In this document: piece after piece, positions 54,755 to 64,000 of the stretch
Layout of the letters: each line of letters starts with the position of its first letter
Position numbering within the stretch: the stretch's first letter is position 1
Source of the DNA: Xylocopa sonorina
Lineage: Eukaryota > Arthropoda > Insecta > Hymenoptera > Apidae
Length of the DNA: 64,000 bases
Assembly (NCBI RefSeq): GCF_050948175.1
Contig: NW_027490384.1
Location: 346,554-410,553, forward strand
Direction of reading: 5' to 3'
Notes under the pieces: generated by a model
Database searches by the model: none
The model's input: the letters and a program-made list of their open reading frames with translations, nothing else
Told to the model about the DNA's origin: nothing
Program-made: the position numbers and the translations under genes

Positions 54755-57712
54755 ATTCACGTTCATTTCAAGCGTAGACGAGGAATACATGACACTTCGC
54801 AAATCATATTATATCTTACCATGAAACATAGAAATTGGATGCGATATCGCATTTTAAGAATCTTAAGAACTCTATTGCTACGATACCTAGACATCTGCAG
54901 ACGCTATTTCCTTGCAAGGAAGTGTCGCATTTATATTCATTTGAAGTGTAGACGAGGAATACATAACACTTCGCAAATCATATTATATCTTACCATGAAC
55001 CATAGAAATGAGATGCGATATCGGGTTTTAAGAATCATAAGAACTCTATTGCTACGATACGTAGACATCTGCAAACACTATTTCCTAGCGAGGAAGTGTC
55101 GCATTTACATTCATTTGACGTGTAGACGAGGAATACATAACACTTCGCAAATCATATTATATCTTACCATGAACCATAGAAATGAGATGCGATATCGGGT
55201 TTTAAGAATCATAAGAACTCTATTGCTACGATACGTAGACATCTGCAAACACTATTTCCTAGCGTGGAAGTGTCGCATTTACATTCATTTGAAGTGTAGA
55301 CGAGGAATACATAACACCTCGCAAATCATATTATATCTTACCATGAAACATAGAAATGAGATGCAATATCGCGTTTTAAGAATCATAAGAGCCCTACTGC
55401 TACGATACGTAGACATCTGCAAACGCTATTTACTTGCTAGGAAGTGTCGCATTTACATTCATTTGAAGTGTAGACGAGGAATACATGACACTTCGCAAAT
55501 CATATTATATCTTACCATGAAACATAGAAATGAGATGCGATATCGCGTTTTAAGAAGCATTTGAACTCTATTGCTTCGATAGGTAGACATCTGCAAACGC
55601 TATTTCCTTGCAAGGAAGTGTCGCATTTACATTCATTTGAAGTGTAGACGAGGAATACATAACACTTCGCAAATCATATTATATCTTACCATGAAACATA
55701 GACATGAGATGCGATATCGCGTTTTAAGAAGCATTAGAAATCTATTGCTACGATACGTAGACATCTGCAAACGCTATTTCCTAGCGAGGAAGTGTCGCAT
55801 TCACGTTCATTTCAAGCGTAGACGAGGAATACATGACACTTCGCAAATCATATTATATCTTACCATGAAACATAGAAATTGGATGCGATATCGCATTTTA
55901 AGAATCATAAGAACTCTATTGCTACGATACCTAGACATCTGCAGACGCTATTTCCTTGCAAGGAAGTGTCGCATTTATATTCATTTGAAGTGTAGACGAG
56001 GAATACATAACACTTAGCAAATCATATTATATCTTACCATGAACCATAGAAATGAGATGCGATATCGGGTTTTAAGAATCATAAGAACTCTATTGCTACG
56101 ATACGTAGACATCTGCAAACACTATTTCCTAGCGAGGAAGTGTCGCATTTACATTCATTTGACGTGTAGACGAGGAATACATAACACTTCGCAAATCATA
56201 TTATATCTTACCATGAACCATAGAAATGAGATGCGATATCGGGTTTTAAGAATCATAAGAACTCTATTGCTACGATACGTAGACATCTGCAAGCGCTTTT
56301 TCCTTGCAAGGAAGTGTCGCATCTACATTCATTTGAAGTGTAGACGAGGAATACATAACACTTCGCAAATCATATTATATCTTACCATGAAACATAGAAA
56401 TGAGATGCGATATCGCGTTTTAAGAATCATAAGAACTCTATTGCTACGATACGTAGACATCTGCAGACGCTATTTCCTTGCAAGGAAGTGTCGCATTTAC
56501 GTTCATTTGAAGTGTAGACGAGGAATACATAACACTTCTCAAATCATATTATATCTTACCATGAAACATAGAAATGAGTTGCGATATCGCGTTTTAAGAA
56601 GCATTAGAACTCCATCGCTACGATACCTAGACATCTGCAGACGCTATTTCCTTGCAAGGAAGTGTCGCATTTACATTCATTTGACGTGTAGACGAGGAAT
56701 ACATAACACTTCGCAAATCATATTATATCTTACCATGAACCATAGAAATGAGATGCGATATCGGGTTTTAAGAATCATAAGAACTCTATTGCTACGATAC
56801 GTAGACATCTGCAAACACTATTTCCTAGCGAGGAAGTGTCGCATTTACATTCATTTGAAGTGTAGACGAGGAATATATAACACCTCGTAAATCATATTAT
56901 ATCTTACAATGAAACATAGAAATGAGATGCGATATCGCGTTTTAAGAAGCATTAGAACTCCATCGCTACGATACCTAGACATCTGCAGACGCTATTTCCT
57001 TGCAAGGAATTGTCGCATTTACATTCATTTGACGTGTAGACGAGGAATACATAACACTTCGCAAATCATATTATATCTTACCATGAACCATAGAAATGAG
57101 ATGCGATATCGGGTTTTAAGAATCATAAGAACTCTATTGCTACGATAGGTAGACATCTGCAAACGCTATTTCCTTGCGAGGAAGTGTCGCATTTACATTC
57201 ATTTGAAGTGTAGACGAGGAATACATCACACTTCGCTAATCATATTATATCTTACCATGAAACATAGAAATGAGATGCGATATTGCGTTTTGAGAAGCAT
57301 TAGAACTCTATCGCTACGATACCTAGACATCTGCAGACGCTATTTCCTTTCAAGGGAGTGTCGCATTTACATTCATTTGAAGTGTAGACGAGGAGCACAT
57401 AACACTACGCAAATCATATTATATCTTACCATGAAACATAGAAATGAGATGCGATATCGCGTTTTAAGGATCATAAGAACTCTATTGCTACGATTCGTAG
57501 ACATCTGCAAACGCACTTTCCTTGCAAGGAAGTGTCGCATTAACATTCATATGAAGTGTAGACGAGGAATACATAACACTTCGCAAATCATATTATATCT
57601 TACCATGAAACATAGAAATTGGATGCGATATCGCGTTTTAAGAATCATATGAACTCTATTGCTACGATACGTAGACATCTGCAGACGCTATTTCCTTGCA
57701 AGGAAGTGTCGC

Positions 57713-58058
57713 ATTTACATTCATTTGAAGTGTAGACGAGGAATACATAACACATCGCAAATCATATAATATCTTACATGAAACATAGAAGTGAGATGCG
57801 ATATCGCTTTTATGAAGCATTAGAACTCTATTGCTACGATACCTAGACATCTGCAGACGCTATTTCCTAGCAAGGAAGTGTCGCATTTACGTTCACTTGA
57901 ATCGTAGACGCAGAATGCATAACACTTCGCAATGAATAATATATCTTATCATGAAACATAGATATGTGATGCAATATCACTTTTTAAGAAGAATTTGAAC
58001 ACTATTGCTTCGATACGTAGACATCTGCAAACGCTATTTCCTTGCAAGGAAGTGTCGC
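57713..58058. repeat. C-D dimer 6
   Basis: C 57713-57884 (172 bp) and D 57885-58058 with the GTGAT-ATCAC dyad. Confidence 0.9.
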
Positions 58059-58754
58059 ATTTACGTTCATTTGAAGTGTAGACGAGGAATACATAACACT
58101 TCGCAAATCATATTATATCTTACCGTGAAACATAGAAATGAGATGCGATATCGCGTTTTAGGAATCATAAGAACTCTATTGCTACGATACGTAGACATCT
58201 GCAGACGCTATTTCCTAGCGAGGAAGTGTCGCATTTACATTCATTTGAAGTGTAGACGAGGAATACATAACACCTCGTAAATCATATTATATCTTACCAT
58301 GAAACATAGAAATGAGATGCGATATCGCGTTTTAAGAAGCATTAGAACTCTACTGCTACGATAGGTAGACATCTGCAAACGCTATATCCTTGCGAGGAAG
58401 TGTCGCATTTACATTCATTTGAAGTGTAGACGAGGAATACATCACACTTCGCTAATCATATTATATCTTATCATGAAACATAGAAATGAGATGCGATATT
58501 GCGTTTTGAGAAGCATTAGAGCTCTATCGCTACGATACCTAGACATCTGCAGACGCTATTTCCTTTCAAGGGAGTGTCGCATTTACATTCATTTGAAGTG
58601 TAGACGAGGAGCACATAACACTACGCAAATCATATTATATCTTACCATGAAACATAGAAATGAGATGCGATATCGCGTTTTAAGAATCATATGAACTCTA
58701 TTGCTACGATACGTAGACATCTGCAGACGCTATTTCCTTGCAAGGAAGTGTCGC

Positions 58755-59100
58755 ATTTACATTCATTTGAAGTGTAGACGAGGAATACATAACACATCGC
58801 AAATCATATAATATCTTACATGAAACATAGAAGTGAGATGCGATATCGCTTTTATGAAGCATTAGAACTCTATTGCTACGATACCTAGACATCTGCAGAC
58901 GCTATTTCCTAGCAAGGAAGTGTCGCATTTACGTTCACTTGAATCGTAGACGCAGAATGCATAACACTTCGCAATGAATAATATATCCTACCATGAAACA
59001 TAGAAATGAGAAGCGATATCGCGTTTTAAGAATCATATGAACTCTATTGCTACGATACGTAGACATCTGCAAACGCTATTTCCTAGCGAGGAAGTGTCGC
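58755..59100. repeat. C-D dimer 7 (chimeric D)
   Basis: C 58755-58926 (172 bp). D 58927-59100 has the same D-to-A switch after AATATATCCTACC as dimer 5. The following block (59047-59736) is a shortened copy of 54701-55564, consistent with shared descent. Confidence 0.85.
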
Positions 59101-60143
59101 ATTCACGTTCATTTCAAGCGTAGACGAGGAATACATGACACTTCGCAAATCATATTATATCTTACCATGAAACATAGAAATTGGATGCGATATCGCATTT
59201 TAAGAATCATAAGAACTCTATTGCTACGATACCTAGACATCTGCAGACGCTATTTCCTTGCAAGGAAGTGTCGCATTTATATTCATTTGAAGTGTAGACG
59301 AGGAATACATAACACTTCGCAAATCATATTATATCTTACCATGAACCATAGAAATGAGATGCGATATCGGGTTTTAAGAATCATAAGAACTCTATTGCTA
59401 CGATACGTAGACATCTGCAAACACTATTTCCTAGCGAGGAGGTGTCGCATTTACATTCATTTGAAGTGTAGACGAGGAATACATAACACCTCGCAAATCA
59501 TATTATATCTTACCATGAAACATAGAAATGAGATGCAATATCGCGTTTTAAGAATCATAAGAGCCCTACTGCTACGATACGTAGACATCTGCAAACGCTA
59601 TTTACTTGCTAGGAAGTGTCGCATTTACATTCATTTGAAGTGTAGACGAGGAATACATGACACTTCGCAAATCATATTATATCTTACCATGAAACATAGA
59701 AATGAGATGCGATATCGCGTTTTAAGAAGCATTTGAACTCTATTGCTTCGATAGGTAGACATCTGCAAACGCTATTTCCTTGCAAGGAAGTGTCGCATTT
59801 ACATTCATTTGAAGTGTAGACGAGGAATACATAACACTTCGCAAATCATATTATATCTTACCATGAAACGTAGACATGAGATGCGATATCGCGTTTTAAG
59901 AAGCATTAGAAATCTATTGCTACGATACGTAGACATCTGCAAACGCTATTTCTTTGCAAGGAAGTGTTGCATTTCATTCATTTGAAGTGTAGACGAGGAA
60001 TACATAACACTTCGCAAATCATATTATATCTTACCATGAAACATAGAAATGAGATGCGATATCGCGTTTTAAGAAGCATTAGAACTCTACTGCTACGATA
60101 GGTAGACATCTGCAAACGCTATTTCCTTGCGAGGAAGTGTCGC

Positions 60144-60489
60144 ATTTACATTCATTTGAAGTGTAGACGAGGAATACATCACACATCGCAAATCATATAA
60201 TATCTTACATGAAACATAGAAGTGAGATGCGATATCGCTTTTATGAAGCATTAGAACTCTATTGCTACGATACCTAGACATCTGCAGAAGCTATTTCCTA
60301 GCAAGGAAGAGTCGCATTTACGTTCACTTGAATCGTAGACGCAGAATGCATAACACTTCGCAATGAATAATATATCCTACCATGAAACATAGAAATGAGA
60401 AGCGATATCGCGTTTTAAGAATCATAAGCACTCTATTGCTACGATACCTAGACATCTGCGGACGCTATTTCCTAGCAAGGAGGTGTCGC
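60144..60489. repeat. C-D dimer 8 (chimeric D)
   Basis: C 60144-60315 (172 bp, starting with A-type ACATCACACATCGC) and D 60316-60489 with the D-to-A switch. GGAAGAGTCGC ends this C monomer. Confidence 0.85.
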
Positions 60490-61881
60490 ATTTACATTCA
60501 TTTGAAGTGTAGACGAGGAATACATGACACTTCGCAAATCATATTATATCTTACCATGAAACATAGAAATGAGTTGCGATATCGCGTTTTAAGAGTCATA
60601 AGAACTCTATTTTTACGATACGTAGACATCTGCAAACGCTCTTTCCTTGCAAGGAAGTGTCGCATCTACATTCATTTGAAGTGTAGACGAGGAATACATA
60701 ACACTTCGCAAATCATATTATATCTTACCATGAAACATAGAATTGAGATGCGATATCGCGTTTTAAGAATCATAAGAACTCTATTGCTACGATACGTAGA
60801 CATCTGCAGACGCTATTTCCTTGCAAGGAAGTGTCGCATTAACGTTCATTTGAAGTGTAGACGAGGAATACATAACACTTCGCAAATCATATTATATCTT
60901 ACCATGAAACATAGAAATGATTTGCGATATCGCGTTTTAAGAAGCATTAGAACTCCATCGCTACGATACCTAGACATCTGCAGACGCTATTTCCTTGCAA
61001 GGAAGTGTCGCATTTACATTCATTTGACGTGTAGACGAGGAATACATAACACTTCGCAAATCATATTATATCTTACCATGAACCATAGAAATGAGATGCG
61101 ATATCGGGTTTTAAGAATCATAAGAACTCTATTGCTACGATACGGAGACATCTGCAAACACTATTTCCTAGCGAGGAAGTGTCGCATTTACATTCATTTG
61201 AAATGTAGACGAGGAATACATAACACTTCGCAAATCATATTATATCTTACCATGAAACATAGAAATGAGATGCGATATCGCGTTTTAAGAAGCATTAGAA
61301 CTCTACTGCTACGATAGGTAGACATCTGCAAACGCTATTTCCTTGCGAGGAAGTGTCGCATTTACATTCATTTGAAGTGTAGACGAGGAATACATCACAC
61401 TTCGCTAATCATATTATATCTTACCATGAAACATAGAAATGAGATGCGATATTGCGTTTTGAGAAGCATTAGAACTCTATCGCTACGATACCTAGACATC
61501 TGCAGACGCTATTTCCTTTCAAGGAGTGTCGCATTTACATTCATTTGAAGTGTAGACGAGGAGCACATAACACTACGCAAATCATATTATATCTTACCAT
61601 GAAACATAGAAATGAGATGCGATATCGCGTTTTAAGAATCAATAAGAACTCTATTGCTACGATTCGTAGACATCTGCAAACGCACTTTCCTTGCAAGGAA
61701 GTGTCGCATTAACATTCATATGAAGTGTAGACGAGGAATACATAACACTTCGCAAATCATATTATATCTTACCATGAAACATAGAAATGGGATGCGATAT
61801 CGCGTTTTAAGAATAATATGAACTCTATTGCTACGATACGTAGACATCTGCAGACGCTATTTCCTTGCAAGGAAGTGTCGC

Positions 61882-62227
61882 ATTTACATTCATTTGAAGT
61901 GTAGACGAGGAATACATAACACATCGCAAATCATATAATATCTTACATGAAACATAGAAGTGAGATGTGATATCGCTTTTATGAAGCACTAGAACTCTAT
62001 TGCTACGATACCTAGACATCTGCAGACGCTATTTCCTAGCAAGGAAGTGTCGCATTTACGTTCACTTGAATCGTAGACGCAGAATGCATAACACTTCGCA
62101 ATGAATAATATATCTTATCATGAAATATAGATATGTGATGCAATATCACTTTTTAAGAAGAATTTGAACGCTATTGCTTCGATACGTAGACATCTGCAAA
62201 CGCTATTTCCTTGCAAGGAAGTGTCGC
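61882..62227. repeat. C-D dimer 9
   Basis: C 61882-62053 (172 bp, with GAGATGTGATATCGC) and D 62054-62227 with GAAATATAGATATGTG and the GTGAT-ATCAC dyad. It is the last dimer in the window. Confidence 0.9.
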
Positions 62228-64000
62228 ATTTACGTTCATTTGAAGTGTAGACGAGGAATACATAACACTTCGCAAATCATATTATTTCTTACCATGAAAC
62301 ATAGAAATGAGTTGCGATATCGCGTTTTAAGAAGCATTAGAACTCCATCGCTACGATACCTAGACATCTGCAGACGCTATTTCCTTGCAAGGAAGTGTCG
62401 CATTTATATTCATTTGACGTGTAGACGAGGAATGCATAACACTTCGCAAATCATATTATATCTTACCATGAACCATAGAAATGAGATGCGATATCGGGTT
62501 TTAAGAATCATAAGAACTCTATTGCTACGATACGTAGACATCTGCAAACACTATTTCCTAGCGAGGAAGTGTCGCATTTACATTCATTTGAAGTGTAGAC
62601 GAGGAATACATAACACCTCATAAATCATATTATATCTTACCATGAAACATAGAAATGAGATGCGATATCGCTTTTTAAGAAGCATTAGAACTCTACTGCT
62701 ACGATAGGTAGACATCTGCAAACGCTATTTCCTTGCAAGGAAGTGTCGCATTTACATTCATTTGAATCGTAGACGAGGAATGCATAACACTTCGCAATGA
62801 ATATTATATCTTATCATAAAACATAGATATGAGATGCAATATCTCGTTTTAAGAATCATTTGAACACTATTGCTACGATACCTAGACATCTGTATACGCT
62901 ATTTCCTAGCAAGGAAGTGTCGCATTTACATTCATTTGAAGTGTAGACGAGGAATACATAACACTTCGCAAATCATATTATATCTTACCGTGAAACATAG
63001 AAATGAGATGCGATATCGCGTTTTAAGAATCATAAGAACTCTATTGCTACGATACGTAGACATCTGCAGACGCTATTTCCTAGCGAGGAAGTGTCGCATT
63101 TACATTCATTTGAAGTGTAGACGCGGAATACATAACACCTCGTAAATCATATTATATCTTACCATGAAACATAGAAATGAGATGCGATATCGCGTTTTGA
63201 GAAGCATTAGAACTCTATCGCTACGATACCTAGACATCTGCAGACGCTATTTCCTTTCAAGGGAGTGTCGCATTTACATTCATTTGAAGTGTAGACGAGG
63301 AGCACATAACACTACGCAAATCATATTATATCTTACCATGAAACATAGAAATGAGATGCGATATCGCGTTTTAAGAATCATAAGCACTCTATTGCTACGA
63401 TACCTAGACATCTGCGGACGCTATTTCCTAGCAAGGAGGTGTCGCATTTACATTCATTTGAAGTGTAGACGAGGAATACATGACACTTCGCAAATCATAT
63501 TATATCTTACCATGAAACATAGAAATGAGTTGCGATATCGCGTTTTAAGAAGCATTAGAACTCCATCGCTACGATACGTAGACATCTGCAGACGCTATTT
63601 CCTTGCAAGGAAGTGTCGCATTTACGTTCATTTGAAGTGTAGACGAGGAATACATAACACTTCGCAAATCATATTATTTCTTACCATGAAACATAGAAAT
63701 GAGTTGCGATATCGCGTTTTAAGAAGCATTAGAACTCCATCGCTACGATACCTAGACATCTGTAGACGCTATTTCCTAGCAAGGAAGTGTCGCATTTACA
63801 TTCATTTGAAGTGTAGACGAGGAATACATAACACCTCGTAAATCATATTATATCTTACCATGAAACATAGAAATGAGATGCGATATCGCGTTTTAAGAAG
63901 CATTAGAACTCTACTGCTACGATAGGTAGACATCTGCAAACGCTATTTCCTTGCGAGGTAGTGTCGCATTTACATTCATTTGAAGTGTAGACGAGGAATA

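Larger units (their letters stand above)
46350..64000. repeat. 174-bp satellite array, block 7 (C-D-rich domain)
   Basis: About 101 monomers continuing past the window edge. Regular register returns here. Characteristic variants are GGAGCACATAACACTACGC, CATTAACATTCATATGAAG, GAACCATAGAAATG with GATATCGGG, GAGTTGCGATATCGCG, TTTTTACGATACG and TGACGTGTAGACG. TTACATTAATTTG, common between 12 and 44 kb, is not seen. Units of 4,174 bp and 1,566 bp are repeated. Apart from C-D dimers, length changes are rare (a 1-bp loss near 59975 and near 61521, a 1-bp gain near 61641). No gene or mobile element is present. Confidence 0.95.

Noticed and set aside
1..64000. CRISPR array
   Set aside because: The repeat is 174 bp without unique spacers and the sequence is eukaryotic in character.
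1..64000. CENP-B box
   Set aside because: Monomers contain CTTCGCAAATCAT, which has TTCG, but the required downstream A and CGGG are absent, so the NTTCGNNNNANNCGGGN pattern is not met.
1..64000. tRNA, rRNA or telomeric repeats
   Set aside because: No cloverleaf-like A/B box pairs, rRNA-like stretches or TTAGG/TTAGGG runs were seen in the monomers or in the element.

Overview
The window is almost entirely one tandem satellite DNA. A monomer of 174 bp (about 36% G+C by hand count of the consensus) repeats head to tail about 359 times, always in the same orientation. I find no protein-coding gene, tRNA, rRNA or CRISPR array. The only non-satellite DNA is a 1,501-bp mobile-element insertion at 2973-4473, with TG...CA ends and a 4-bp GCAT duplication; it is best read as a solo LTR. 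The source is a eukaryote. Near-nucleosomal monomer length, higher-order structure and a nested LTR suit centromeric or pericentromeric heterochromatin. An arthropod, perhaps a hymenopteran, is a low-confidence guess from the G+C-rich, CpG-rich LTR in A+T-rich surroundings.

Monomer coordinates used throughout start at ATTTACATTC (position 1) and end at GTGTCGC (position 174). Four classes can be seen. Type A is the majority (GAAGTGT at 15-21, GCGATATCGC at 87-96). Type B differs at 18-19, 33, 49-51, 65, 79, 89 and 95. Type C is a 172-bp form with two 1-bp deletions. Type D is a B derivative that always follows C. Multi-monomer blocks recur at near-exact multiples of 174 bp, as expected from unequal exchange or segmental amplification.

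Layout: 1-2972, 17 monomers with 522-bp (A-A-B) and 696-bp units; 2973-4473, LTR element; 4474-9695, more 522-bp units and a 957-bp block repeated 2,262 bp away; 9696-15548, a unit of about 3.13 kb present nearly twice; 15549-26314, large blocks repeated at 1,217, 3,132 and 3,306 bp; 26315-42660, a 2,784-bp tandem duplication and mosaics of earlier blocks; about 42660-46350, the same satellite with a dense run of 1-nt indels, probably an assembly-quality defect; 46350-64000, a younger-looking domain with nine C-D dimers (the first at 45023) and units of about 4,174 and 1,566 bp.

Because 174 is 58 codons, one forward frame stays open through runs of type A monomers and gives apparent ORFs of up to 400 codons. 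I regard these as non-coding by-products of the repeat. The most interesting signals are the dyads inside each monomer, including a stepwise B to intermediate to D change that restores pairing by a second substitution, and the fixed C-D dimer.
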